In this document: piece by piece, positions 51,381 through 64,000 of the stretch
Numbering within the stretch: position 1 is the stretch's first letter
Layout of the letters: every line of letters starts with the position of its first letter
From: Epiperipatus broadwayi
Lineage: Eukaryota > Onychophora > Udeonychophora > Euonychophora > Peripatidae
Reading direction: 5' to 3'
Length of the DNA: 64,000 bases
NCBI GenBank assembly: GCA_028023455.1
Contig: JAQFVV010000445.1
Coordinates: forward strand, 62,001-126,000
The notes under the pieces: model-generated
The model's input: only the letters and a program-made list of their open reading frames with translations
Databases searched by the model: none
What the model was told of the DNA's origin: nothing
Made by a program: the position numbers and the translations under genes

Positions 51381-52598
51381 TATCATAAAAATGGATCATC
51401 ATGTTCTATCTGTAGATATTATTGTGATTTGCAAATTTGTTTATAATCATCACAAAAAACATTTGTAGTTATTTCTCCCTTTTCTAGTTGGAATGGCTGT
51501 ATTTATTCACAAGTAACTATTTAATATTATTTATTATTATTACAAATTCTATATAAATTGGCAATTCATGGTCATGTTTTTTTAATGTTTTGTATTACAT
51601 GTAATCTAACTATTTTGTGGCAAAAGGCAATTTTTAGATAGTTTCAATATTCTTGTATAAAAAAAATCATAAAAATACAATACATACCTGATTAATCAAC
51701 TGCCAGGATAATTTGTGTTTTTGTTTTAGTTTTCCTCCATGCTGTGCATTTATAGATATCCATGTATTGATTAATAAATAGACACTATTCAATGAGTAAA
51801 TCAGAAGGCAAACATATTTTTCTAGTTGAATATAATCACAAATAAATTTAGAACTTTTAATATTTTAGGGATTTAAGAAGAATTGAAAAAACATCAGATC
51901 AAAAGTCAAATTGTAAATGTAAAGACTTTAAATTATTTTGCCAAATAATATGTTTTTATTTCATAAACATTTAACAAAAGTAATAAAACTTTTTTAAAAA
52001 AAAGTAAATAGTTTTATAAATATAAATGACAATCTAATAAATCACTAGCGATCACTCTTAAAAGTTAACATCCCATGAGATTTCGGGATCATTTTTATCT
52101 GACTACAATAATATAATCAAAGCATATTGCTTGTCTCTTTAAAACTGCTTTGAAGTTAACTGTTATAGATTTCATTTTGTCACAGATATTAAAGTTTAAA
52201 ATATTAAATAGTTAGATATATAAAAGACAGTTGTTTGGACAGATAGGCAAGGGGAAGTAATGCAAAAGAGCAAGTCACCAAAAAGACAAAAAGATAGAAA
52301 TAGGCAGATAGATTATCTGTAAGGCAGATGATTAGATAGATAGGTAGGTGAATGAACAAATGGACAGATAAAAATAGATGAATCAATAGAGTGATGGTTC
52401 ATCAATAGAGTGGATGAATAGAGATGTATTAATAGATTTATAGATATTGAGATAGTCAGATAGACAGAAGTACAAAAAGAGAAATGGATGGTTGGACAGA
52501 TGAATGATTATGGATAAACAAAAAGATAGGTAGACAGATTAATAAATACAGATAAATGAATGTTTAGAATGATCAAAAATGTATGAATGGTTAGATAA
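51381..52598. other. AT-rich DNA grading into degenerate GATA-like repeat
   Basis: No gene. From about 52210 onward GATA/GACA-like units appear in increasingly regular form, an old edge of the following array. Confidence 0.6.
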
Positions 52599-53135
<537 letters not shown>

Positions 53136-53939
53136 CAAGCAGGCAAACAGGTAGATAGATGGGTAGGTAGGAGATAAAAAGATAGATAAGTGGTCAGTAG
53201 TAAATAGGTCGATAGGTATGTTAGTAGATAGATAGGAAGTCAATAGGTAGGTATTTAAATAGATAAATAGTTAGGAAAATAGGAGATGCATAAGTAGGTG
53301 GGTGGGTTAGCTAAGTAGATAGACAGGCAGGCAGGTATGTAGAGAACATCAATCTTTCTAATTCTATCCAAGATAAAGATTTTAATTATTACTAAAGCTA
53401 TAAAATCACGGGTTTTTTTTATTTTTACATTCTCTAATATTTACTCTGTGAGATTTAAGTCGTTTTATTTACTCACAAAATTGTCTTCTACAATGCTACT
53501 ATTTTTTATTAATTTTACAGGTAATGATATTTTCTTTTTACAGTAAATTGATCATGGCACATTTGCAAGTTTCATTTTTGCAAGCATTTCAGACTGCATT
53601 TTATTGATGGATGGTTTTTGATGCAGTATATTAATTTTAATAATGTTAAAAAAAAAAACCTCTATTGTATCACAAAAAATAAATTGAAGAAAGAAAATTT
53701 ATCACCAGATTAAGTTTTTACATTTTTTGTTCTTATTTTACCCTCGAATTATCTCAATAACCACTTGTCAACCAATATATGATTAATAACTACTTTTTTA
53801 TGAGTTATGCACCGGGGGGGGGGTGTTAATGTTTGAAATATTAAATTTATTTTTCAAAATATGCATCTTCTACTGAATTTAAATCTCACAACGGAAGTTA
53901 GAAGAATATGCTAACCACTACACGATGCTGCATTTTATA

Positions 53940-55230
53940 AGTATGTATACCATCATCATCATCATTATTTTCAACAAATTATTTATTCACTGCTGAATAA
54001 AGGACTCTCCAAATTCAATCTTGTTTCTCTAATCTCTAGCTTTTCTTCTCCTTATTTCATCCATCTTATATGTGGTCTCTTTCTAGGTCTTTTGCAATCT
54101 CTTAGATTCCTGTTTAAGATTTTAACTGTCTATCTATTATCATCTCTTCTGGCAATATATCCAGACCATTTCCACTCTTCTAATTCTTTCAATAATATCA
54201 GTAACACATGTTTGTTTTTTCACCATGTATTTCACTTTTAGTTTCTTCTTGATTGAGTGCTTCTGAAATCTCTATACTGTTCTTCTGTTAAAATGTCTGC
54301 ATCTCAGATTCATAAGTAAAAACTGTTAAAACACTTTCATTAAACACTTTCCTTTTCAAATGTATAGGCATATTGCTTTTAATATTAAGATATTTTTATA
54401 AAAAGCATTCCCACCAAGTTTAATTCTATGATTTGAGGTTATTAACTTCTTCTAACTCATAATTATTAATCTTTTTGAGAGAATATACTGAACATTACTT
54501 TAGACTTTTTAGCATGTATCTTAGACCTAATTGCTTACTTTCAAGTGATAACTCTAGCAACATTTCCTGAAGCACTCTTTTCAAAAACAATTATATCATC
54601 TGAAAAATCTAGATGACTTAAATAATCCCCATTTACTTTTACTCCTTTAGCTTCCCATTTTAATTCACAAAATATTTCTTGCAAAACTGCAGTAAAATGT
54701 TTTGGAAATATGGAGTCACCATGTCATATACTCTTCTCGATGATAATCTTCCTAGTATCATCATATAATCTAATATCTACTGTTGCATTTTTATAAATAT
54801 TTTTCAGAATATGATGATATCCTGGATTTGTACCTTGATGATCCAATCACTAAAGAAATACTTATAAAATATAATGCTTTTTATAATCTACAAATCCAAA
54901 GTATAATGGCAACTCATATTCATTGGTCTTTTCTATAATGTTTCTCTATACTTGGATATGATCCACTATACTCAAACTATTTTTAAATCTAGTGTGTTCA
55001 TTAAATTGGTGAAAATCCAAAGTTCTCTGTAAATATTCAAGTTATAATTATCTTGGTAAAAAATTTGTAAAGAATAAATAAAAAAACTGATAAATTTGTA
55101 ATTTCCAATATTTTTATCACTTTTTTAAAATATTAATATTAATATTGCATTCTTTTAATCACATGGTACATCTTTATCATTTAAACATTGGTACATAACT
55201 TTATCAACAGTTTTTCTATTTGTTTGCCTA
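53940..55230 (-). pseudogene. RTE-like LINE remnant
   Basis: Minus strand. From high to low coordinates: PLYFGFVDYKKHY near 54880 (motif A region, Asp in FVDY), QGTNPGYHHILKNIYKNA (54800), GDSIFPKHFTAVLQEIF (54650-54720, the RQGD-SP-LF block), LDFSDDIIVF (54600, the FADDI block with the Asp pair kept) and a decayed post-RT part to 54000. It ends in a (CAT)n tail (53951-53967, GATGATGATG on the coding strand). The RGVRQGDSISPKLFTA layout is typical of the RTE clade. Stops are frequent. Confidence 0.85.
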
Positions 55231-55330
55231 TTTTTATGATATTAGAATATTATGATTAGGGAAATGTTTCAGAGACTTCTCAGTCATTATCCAACACCCC
55301 TGCAGGAATAAAACTTAGAATAAAAGATCA

Positions 55331-56094
55331 TTGAAATAAATTGAGATACTGCCAGATCTCTAGTGCTCATTATAATACTTATCTGACAGCCAATCAGAAG
55401 TCAAGGATATCTGTCCAAATGACATCCAAACCCAAAGACACAACAAAGATTTTATGAGAAAAGGGTGGCCACCCTTTCCTCAACTTTTCTTTTTATATAT
55501 CTAAGCCAGTCATAAGTATTTCGGTTTGAAAGCTTGAAGTTTTAAATATCTTCACAATTAACTCACTGAGTCTAAATCATAAATGTACAATGCAAAATCC
55601 TATGATTTACTACATAGTAGTTTTTAGAATACACAACAAGCAGTAAAGTATGTAAATAATATTTTAATTTGTGAAGCGCAGATAGTTGAAAATTGAAATA
55701 AATTGAGGTAATTCATAAATTAAAATATTATTTACATATTTTACTGTTTGTTGTGTATTCTAAAAACTACTATGTAGTAAATTATAAGATTTTGCATTGT
55801 ACGTTTATGATTTAGACTCAGTGAGTTAATTGTGAAGATATTTAAAGCTTCAAGCTTTCAAACCTAAATACTTATGACTGGCTTAGATATATAGAAAGAA
55901 AAGTTGAGAAAAAGGGTGGCCACCCTTTTCTCATAAAATCTTTGTTGTGTCTTTGGGTTTGGATGTCTTTGTATAGCGATGCTTGATATCTGATTGGTTG
56001 GCAGTTAAGTATTATAATGAGCACTAGAGATTTGACAGTATCTCAATTTATTTCAATTTTCAACTATCTGCACTTCGCAAATTAAAATGTTATT
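55331..56094. repeat. Head-to-head inverted pair of a ~362-bp satellite-like unit
   Basis: The left unit starts TTGAAATAAATTGAGATACT (55331), and the same start recurs at 55693 in direct orientation, so its length is about 362 bases. The right part (55718-56094) is the reverse complement of the left. Shared inner phrases include AGGGTGGCCACCCTTT (itself palindromic), CATAGTAGTTTTTAGAATAC and CTCACTGAGTCTAAATCATA. One full unit plus the start of the next are followed by an inverted unit. No coding frame. Confidence 0.9.
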
Positions 56095-56629
56095 TAATAA
56101 AATGCACTTTTTGTACATGTGATCACAATTTTCCATGATGATATCATTTGGCAGATTAATTGATGCAGAGAAACAGAAGCATGTACTACAATAGTGTGGA
56201 CTACCACAGAATAATTCTGGTTATTTTTGAGTCCCCTCTATTGGTGATAGTCATATTCCTGATAAAATTATCAAGAAAATAAATTGTCATAAATATAATG
56301 TGTTTCCATATGGAAATTTATTGGAACTGGCCATTTCAGAATTTAAGCAAAAGCTGAAAATGATATTTGTTTAAAATAAGATGACTGCGGACATGTTTAA
56401 TGACAAAATGTCAGTATATTGAGAAAGGTAAAGGGCAAATGGATAAAGTTGATTTCTTTTTGATTGAAGAATATATTATGGATTATCAGAGAATAAAATT
56501 TATTAACAATATTTTTTAAAAATCTCAGAATAAAGCCTTAAATAATAGTGTGTACTATAAGATATATCATTCCTGTGCTATATGTCTTTGTATTTTTGCA
56601 AATATAAAGTAACATAAAGAAGTTAATCA

Positions 56630-57211
56630 TTGCACATTATGATTGATTTTGGTGGTTTATTTATATATCAAACTTCTAAATATATTGTTAAGCTGTTGCA
56701 AGAGTTTTTAGGATTTGGGGAAAATACTATTGCTTCATCTTTTGATTTTGTAGAAGAAATTAAAAATATAGTGATTAATGAGAATGATGGTATTGCTTCA
56801 TTAGATGTAAAAGAAATGTATGGTTCTGTTGATAGAGTGAATTCCATAAAAATAATTGAACATGCATTAAAAAGTAAATGTGTTTGTAAATATGTGATAA
56901 AATTTATTATTGATTCTTTAAAAAATTTTGATGATAACATTGTTGCTTCTTTTGAAGGTGGATATTATAAAATGTCTAAAGGTTGGTCTATAGCTTTTCC
57001 TGTTGTTGCACAAATTTGCAATTTTGTTTTGTCTATGTATGAAGGTAATATTTTAGATATGTGTGCTTTTAAAGACATTAAAATTTACAAAAGATATGTG
57101 GATAATGTTTTTGTTTGTAGAAATACCAATACTATAAATTTGTTGGTAGAAGAGTTAAATAATTTGAATGCTCGAAATAGAGTATTGAAAAGGAACAGGT
57201 CAAAAGATTAA
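56630..57211 (+). pseudogene. Penelope-like element, reverse transcriptase
   Basis: A 193-codon frame with the Penelope RT pattern. SLDVKEMYGSVD near residues 57-68 is motif A (catalytic Asp 59; family form SFDV-LFTSIP). KGWSIAFPVVAQICNFVLSMYEG (residues 117-139) corresponds to the QGLAMGSPLSP block, with several key residues lost. KRYVDNVFV (residues 154-162) is motif C, with the second Asp replaced by Asn. Upstream, YQTSKYIVKLLQEFL matches the block before motif A. The thumb region after 57211 is frameshifted. PLE RTs are related to telomerase. The altered motif C means no activity is expected. Confidence 0.85.
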
Positions 57212-57557
57212 GTATTTGGATTTAATTATTACAAGAGATAATATGTTAAGTAATAAATTAATAATCAAACCATAGCAAAAAAAAGGGGGATATATAAATT
57301 GTAAATCAAAAATAGCAAATATGCATAAGATGGCAAGTTTTAGATTTTTTTTGTTTCATAATGAAAAATTACATCATTACCAGTATGATAAATTTAAAAA
57401 ATATTAAGTTAATTGCCAAGGAATTGCTTGAAGTTGGTTATAAGAATGAACAAATTAGCAATACTTTATATCAATTTAAAAGGAGTTGTAATGATTTGAA
57501 GTAGTTAAGATTGATAATAAAAAATGGATATCTATTCCATATATTTCAAATGTTCAA
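57212..57557 (+). pseudogene. Penelope-like RT thumb and linker, frameshifted
   Basis: A coding-like stretch in changing frames between RT and the GIY-YIG-like domain, with at least three stops. It joins the two open frames into one original Pol. Confidence 0.6.
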
Positions 57558-57947
57558 GTGAAATTTTTTAAGGGTATATATAAAGATGTGTTTAATGTTT
57601 CATTTTGTATTACAAATAATGTTAATAATTTAGTGAATAATTCTAAAAATGCCATACCTGTCAAGCAGAAAAGTAATGTTGTGTATCAAATGTTTTTGTG
57701 GATGTATGTTATCATACATAGTGAATCAAGGTGTGATATTGAAAAAAGATTAAAGAAGCATGAATTGTTAAACAAGTATGTGAAAAGTAAAAATAATTCT
57801 TATTTAATGACTATTTCAGTTTTCTTAGATCATGAAAGAACATGTAAATATAAATTTAAGTTTGATATTGAAAGTGTCAAGATTCTTCATGAAGACAGAA
57901 ATCATAATAAAAGAAAAATGGAGGCAATTTTAATAAATACAAAATAA
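57558..57947 (+). pseudogene. Penelope-like element, GIY-YIG-type endonuclease domain
   Basis: The 129-codon frame has the order of a PLE GIY-YIG nuclease. NVVYQMF (first Tyr, residue 43) comes first; MYVIIHSESR (residues 49-58) stands where YIGETGR normally is, with the IG pair lost. IEKRLKKHE (Arg 64 region) is the conserved helix, a His follows at residue 92, and KFDIESVKILHED and MEAILINTK (Glu 122) close the domain. In life it would nick DNA to prime reverse transcription. Its place directly downstream of the PLE RT supports the identity. The loss of YIG makes this copy inactive. Confidence 0.82.
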
Positions 57948-58999
<1,052 letters not shown>

Positions 59000-59035
59000 T
59001 TGTCTATACTAAATTTAATGTAATTATAAGGGACT

Positions 59036-59220
59036 TAAACTCAGACTTTCAAACTCTCTACATCTATCCAATTCATATTACACAACCATGCTGATTCAGC
59101 ATGAAATACATATATTGAAGATCATTTATCTTTTTCACATGGATGTGGTCATGTGTATCGATTGTGTAAAATGAATTGGATAGATATAGAAAGTTTGCAA
59201 ATCTGAGTTTAGATTCTTAT
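59036..59220. mobile_element. F1 foldback element, short form (~185 bp)
   Basis: AAACTCAGACTTTCAAAC (59038) mirrors GTTTGCAAATCTGAGTTT area (59190-59210), and TATCCAATTCAT mirrors ATGAATTGGATA. The inside keeps GATTCAGCATGAAATACATA and ATCATTTATCTTTTTCACAT, as in other F1 copies. It is the smallest F1 member in the window. Confidence 0.82.
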
Positions 59221-59330
59221 ATATATATATAATTGCCATTGTAATTCTTTATTTTTATTACAATTATAATATATATATATAAATTGTAATAAAAATAAGG
59301 AATTAGAATGGTGATTTTATATATATATAT
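59217..59330. repeat. Small AT-rich palindrome
   Basis: TATATATATAATTGCCATTG and GAATTCTTTATTTTTATTAC-like arms mirror each other around a TA centre (59262-59281). It abuts the F1 copy. Confidence 0.65.
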
Positions 59331-59439
59331 ATGAGGGAACCCCAAAAATAACTAGAATCATTCTCTAGTAGCTTTCTCTATTGTAATGCATATTTCTGCT
59401 TCTAATATCTTTTGCAGGGACCCTACTGCAACAATTTGC

Positions 59440-60430
59440 TAAATTATAGTATGAATTAAAAAAACAGTTTGGTTTTAGAAAGAAAGAGTACAAAGGATGC
59501 TATTGATGTCATTAGAATTATTTCAGAGAAATATAATGAAAAAGATTAAGAAATTGGTATATATTTTGTGAATTTGAAAAAGTTTTTGATAAAATAATTT
59601 GTAATAAAATTATGACAATTTTGAAAATAAAGGTATATTTTGGAAAGAGACTTATTTGGATATGTATTCTGAACAAAAAATAAGAACCAGATTGAACAAT
59701 AATGAGACTAAATAAGTAAGTATAGAAAGAGGAGTTATTTAAGAATACTACATGGAGCTAATATTAAAGTAAAAATAGTAAAATTTTCAAGATTTGTAGA
59801 TGCTATTGTTCTTATAGCTGAAATTGGATAAAAGTTGTGTAAAATATGGAATGAAGACTAATGTTAAAAAGACCAAGTGTTTATGTATAAGATGCTGTTT
59901 AACAGATTAATGGAATTAGATATTTGGTTAATAAGTTGAATGTGGATAGAAGAAATGAAGATGAAACTAAAAAAAAATAGTGCTTGCAAAGAAGGTATAT
60001 ATTAAAAGAAAAAAAATATTTTGTGGATTTTTGAAGAGAGCATTAAGAAAAACATTAATTATTTGTGGAATGTTATTATGTTTGTTTGTGAAAATGGAAC
60101 AATAATACATCTCAAAGGCTTACAAATACTAGGAATTGATTGAAAACCTTTAAGAAGTATCATGGAGAAGAATGAAAATAATTAGTCAGATCAATAAAAT
60201 GACAAATGAGAATGTTTAGCAAAGAGTAAATGAAAAAAGAATATTGATAGAAGAAATTAAAGATAGAAATTAAATTGGGCATATACTAAAAGAAAAATAG
60301 TTTAATAAAAGATGTTTTGGAAGGAAAAGGTAAAATAATATTGATCTCATTGGTTGAGATAGAAGATATGTGGATCTTAGCAATAAACAGAATTGAAAAG
60401 TGGATGACTGCTTTCTGGAATTGTCCTTAG
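59440..60430 (+). pseudogene. LINE family L-A, third copy
   Basis: Starts with QFGFRKKE-type sequence and a TKDAIDVIRIISEKY block (59465-59530). GIYFVNLKKFFDKIICNKIM (motif A area, Asp replaced by Asn), RTRLNNNETK and a VSIERGVI block follow. Later come VNEKRILIEEIKDRN and IGHILKEK (60228-60300). The FADD block is lost to deletion near 59800. It is closely related to 44256-45770 and shares the 3' end phrase region. Confidence 0.82.
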
Positions 60431-60677
60431 GACAAAACACTATGTTTGATTATATTGATTCTGTAATAAATGCATATTATAAATAAATTGTTTAGCTTAA
60501 ATTCAAGCAATATAGTAATTATTATCAAATTATTTAACTATAATTTTCTATTATTTTTTACAGAGGAAAAAAATGTCAAAAATTATAATTGAAATGTTTG
60601 AACAATTAATTTATTAATAATTTTTATTAGTTATTTATTAGACTAGAGATTATCTATTTAATGAATGTTTCTGCAGT

Positions 60678-60902
60678 TTAATTTTCATTACTCTTATGCA
60701 AAGTAGGGACTGTTTTTTATCTGTTTTTAACACCTTGTGGAGTATATAACCATAAACATATGACTAAAGACAAATGAAAAAGATGTAAGATTCCCAATGG
60801 CATATCTTTTGTCATATGTTTATCATTACATCCTTCCACAAGGGTTAAAAGTGAATAGAAAATATTCCTACTCTTGCATAAGAGTGGTGTAGTAAAAATT
60901 AA
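60678..60902. mobile_element. Palindromic MITE, ~225 bp
   Basis: ACTCTTATGCAAAGTAGG (60690) mirrors CCTACTCTTGCATAAGAGT (60867); TTTTTAACACCTTGTGG mirrors CCACAAGGGTTAAAA; AACATATGACTAAAGA mirrors TCTTTTGTCATATGTT. The centre lies near 60790. No coding capacity. Confidence 0.85.
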
Positions 60903-62921
60903 ATTATAAAAATATTATTCATTAATTTACTGTTTAGAATATGTATATTCAAATATATATAATGCTATGTTGCAATCATATAAACAAATGTAGCAATAGT
61001 TTAGCATTATGCATATTTTGATTTCTCATATAGTAAATTGTGGCGTTTTTCACGATTAATAAAATCATTATTAATTAAACATAAATGAAAGTTTTTTGAT
61101 AAAAACTGTAATAACATTTCAGCTTATTTAGATTCATTCTTCTGGTTTGTATTATTCTGAATTACTATCTATTTAAAATTTTAGCTCCAGATGAAGGATA
61201 GTCGTATTTTTTATTTGCTTGTAATAATAATAAAACCTTTGTATATTAAATGCTGCTTATATATGTGTGTGTGTGTATGTGCGTATGTGTAATTACTTTC
61301 TGCATTAGAAATAATTATTACCAATCAAAGCAGATTTATGTAACACTTTTTACTAGATATCAACTTACAAAATCTTTTGTATGTGCTGCTAATTATATAT
61401 CAAATTATAAAATCGTAAAGCATCATTATTTAGACCATTTCTCTTCACTACGCATGTTATTTCAGTAGTATCCATCTTTGTCAGGTAATCTAGATGCTTT
61501 GAAAACCTAATATTTATTTCAGAGTAATATTTCAGAGTAATAGCTAAAACTTACATCTGGCTGTCATTCTGAAATGAATATAAAGCGTTCATACTTTCTA
61601 GCTTATCCAACAATATGTAATAATTAAAAAATGATATAATTCTTATACTGTTTTAGACGTTACCACTTTTTAAATAAACATCTAATGATGATATATATAT
61701 CACGACGACTTATATAATCTTATAAGTTGAAATCTAATCAGAAATACAAATTTATGATTTTATAAAATGTCATTATATGAAGAGAGTACTATACATAGAC
61801 ATGCCCTGATGATGCTAAAATTAATTGTTTTTTTTTAAAAAAAACAACTAAAAGCTGTCTCTGCCGATGATTATGTACTATTTCTTGATAACGATATCTG
61901 TCTTTAGACAAAAACTTAATACTCATACATATGTGTCTGTGCACATGTATTTTACTATATATAAGTATGTAGTATAACGGTAACTGAATTCACAGCTAGT
62001 CTATTCATTTTCTCAATATAACACTCTTCAAAACTTATTATAAATCAATGGGATACTTTTATAATCTTTTTATAATGAACAAGTAATTAAACCTTTCAAT
62101 AGGCATAGGTTTTATTAAAGCCTTTAGCACAGCTTGTGGCAGTTTAACTTTTATTTTTAATGTTCAAGGACACCCTTTTTACTAAAAAGTGACCCATAAC
62201 AAATACTGCTGCTTCCACATAACGAGTAAGATTTTAATTTAACAAATAAAATGCGGTTGGGCGTATGCCAAATTGAAAACAAGCTGACTCAAGAATTTTC
62301 AAATTTACCACATTTTTGGTCTAATTATAATAAAAGATAGGATTGAAAACTATATTAAGCCAATTTACTTTTTTTTAAAAAAAAATTGCGGATTTTTTAC
62401 ACTGAGAATACTAGAAGTAATTAATTGAGATACTAAAGTGGTGGAAAGGTTATTTCAATTTTTTAGTTAATCTGTTTGCTTGTCACTATATTGAGTATTA
62501 AATAACCTCAATATTACTACATGTTCTTTTAAATTCATATAAATAAAGATACATGCGTAGTATCACGAGAGCGTGTGTGTATAGCAAATAATTACTAAGA
62601 AACTAGTCCGCGAGAGTGTCTATATTTGTGAATAACTGCTTCATTAAAAGTTTTTTATTGTTTGCCCAATTATGGTTAAAAAGAATGAATAAAAAAATCT
62701 GACAACTATATATATGTGGCTTAGTGGAAACAAAAATATATAATGGATCTCAAATAGATTCTTCTATTTATATTAACAGAGTGGGTTACTCAGCTTTTAC
62801 AAGAACGTCACAGGAGTGTCTATTATGAAGTCATGTCCATTTAATTCACTTAGAACATTATACATAGATGATCATTTGTTAATGCATACTACGCAATATA
62901 AGGTTATAAGCTTAAATATGA
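60903..62921. other. AT-rich DNA, no gene recognised
   Basis: A 72-codon frame at 61250-61468 includes a TG/TA microsatellite and shows no motif. The stretch has somewhat more mixed composition than its neighbours, but no exon-like signal could be supported. Confidence 0.45.
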
Positions 62922-63337
62922 TTATTAAAACAGGCAAAACTCTCTATATATTATTGCCATTCAGTACAAGCCAGAGTAATCAATGAATGCCAGAAGGCTT
63001 GTGCATAAAATTCCCATCTAGTAAATACCCATCCAATGTTCCCAGACTACTTTCTGGCTTGTGGCCTTTGTCAGTGAGAAGCCTGGATCTGAGAGCACTG
63101 CACCTAGATCTTAGGATCTAATGCAACCCTCCAGCAGCCACCTTTTTTTCTAAGATCTAGGTGCAGTGCTCTCAGATCCAAGGCCTGACAAAGATCACAA
63201 GCCAGAAATTAGGCTGGGGATATTGGACAAATAGGCACTAGATGGGAATTTTATGCACAAGCCTTCTGGCATCCATTGATAACTCCGGCTTGCACTTAGT
63301 GGCAATACTGTGTGGAGAGTTTTGCCTGTTTTAATAA
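62922..63337. mobile_element. F2 foldback element, long form (416 bp)
   Basis: Near-perfect arms. TTATTAAAACAGGCAAAACT (62922) mirrors AGTTTTGCCTGTTTTAATAA (63318-63337), and the inner phrases AAGGCTTGTGCATAAAATTC and ATCTGAGAGCACTGCACCTA are mirrored on the other side. The centre (about 63115-63150) is CCCTCCAGCAGCCACC. The short form at 29867-30035 is a deletion product of this type. The right flank (TAAGCAAGTATAAGAAGTGG then TGATCATGTGATG) is also conserved at 30036, so the element probably extends past the palindrome. No coding capacity. Confidence 0.92.
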
Positions 63338-63370
63338 GAGTTATAAGCAAGTATAAGAAGTGGTGATCAT

Positions 63371-64000
63371 GTGATGTTTATTGGCTTAAATACAATGTTT
63401 GTATATATTTATCCAAATCATAAAACAATGAATAGAATCATTCAAATAATAAATTCATTACTTGCACCCTTTTCACATCCTATTTTACTGATGGGAGATT
63501 TCAATATGTTATACACTACATTTGAGTCCAAATGGTTACATCTATTTAATATTCCACAAATAAGTAGTGAGGGGTTTCTAACAAATAAAGCAGTCTTATT
63601 GAACAATGGAAGATTAACATAGTTTTTTATTCATCTTTACTACATCACTCACTTAAAATTCAACTAGTCCCTGCACCATTATCAGATCTATCTGCAAAAA
63701 TGGCAATTCTAGTTCTAAATTATACACTCCATGCAATACAATACAATAAACAATAAGGATGCTATTGCATATAAAAACTATAGAATTTATTTTTTCAAAA
63801 ATTTATATTCTACTTGTTAAGCTGAAAGATAAACTATTCAAGATGGATACCATTTACCCAAACAGATTTGCATACTATAAACTATGCTACTAGTTCTTAC
63901 CTACAAGTCTCTCAATCCTTGCTTCTGAACTGCACAAAAGAATTATGAAGTGTGAATTCACATCATACAATAGTCAATGTTTACTAAAATTTTAAAAAAA
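63371..64000 (+). pseudogene. LINE endonuclease fragment, running off the window
   Basis: The 63371-63622 frame contains an FVYIYPNHKTMNRIIQIIN block (family form I-IYAPN...) and HPILLMGDFNML (residues 37-48), the APE endonuclease GDFN motif with its Asp and Asn. It then reads SKWLHLFNIPQ and ends in a stop at about 63620. Coding-like sequence continues in other frames toward the edge. The layout suggests an L1/Tx1-like endonuclease. The N-terminal catalytic Glu region is missing, cut by the neighbouring F2 insertion or truncation. Confidence 0.65.

Noticed and set aside
53810-53824. G-run as a quadruplex
   Set aside because: A single short poly-G tract cannot form an intramolecular quadruplex alone.
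61250-61468. 72-codon frame with a hydrophobic Cys/Val-rich start
   Set aside because: The start is the translation of a TG/TA microsatellite; the rest is background.

Overview
The window is a gene-poor, very AT-rich, repeat-packed stretch of animal nuclear DNA. I recognise no host protein-coding gene, rRNA gene or functional tRNA gene. Every coding signal I can support belongs to a transposable element, and nearly all are broken by stops and frameshifts. The mix (Ty3/Gypsy LTR element, several non-LTR clades including RTE-like, a Penelope-like element with a GIY-YIG-like domain, a Merlin/IS1595-type DNA transposon, a tRNA-derived SINE, many foldback elements, long GATA/GACA and compound trinucleotide microsatellites) suggests a marine invertebrate. 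A mollusc, perhaps a cephalopod, is my best guess; this is inference, because no host gene is present to anchor it.

Layout. 1-1495: AT-rich DNA with a (TA)n tract. 1496-14239: a Gypsy locus whose decayed gag-protease-RT-RNase H-integrase region (about 5662-10625) lies between two 3.3-kb direct repeats (1496-4891 and 10919-14239). Copy A carries a 105-bp tRNA-type SINE with a 14-bp target duplication, and copy B keeps the empty site. 15390-18681: a foldback element, a minus-strand LINE remnant, and a member of a recurrent foldback family here called F1. 19669-20568: a 900-bp Merlin element with 24-bp terminal inverted repeats, a 9-bp target duplication and a DDE transposase pseudogene. 20741-25428: a nested MITE, a ~475-bp tandem repeat built from F1 sequence, a second MITE and a perfect 60-bp duplication.

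27222-36406: F1 and F2 foldback copies, a plus-strand LINE remnant, a minus-strand RT-like fragment and another MITE. 40882-41881: a kilobase of compound TAG/GA/CAG/GGT/AAC/AAT microsatellite. 42678-51380: a second SINE copy and three LINE remnants. 52599-53135 and 58168-58998: GATA/GACA arrays. 53940-57950: a minus-strand RTE-like LINE, a head-to-head inverted satellite-like unit of about 362 bp, and a Penelope-like element. 59036-64000: F1, LINE, MITE and F2 copies, then the start of another LINE endonuclease.

The elements do not form a pathway. The locus reads as a record of repeated insertion, inversion and microsatellite growth. The most informative structures are the Gypsy locus with its unusual 9.4-kb-period duplication, the SINE insertion with its empty allele, the intact Merlin ends, and the F1/F2 foldback families. 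I found no convincing new host system.
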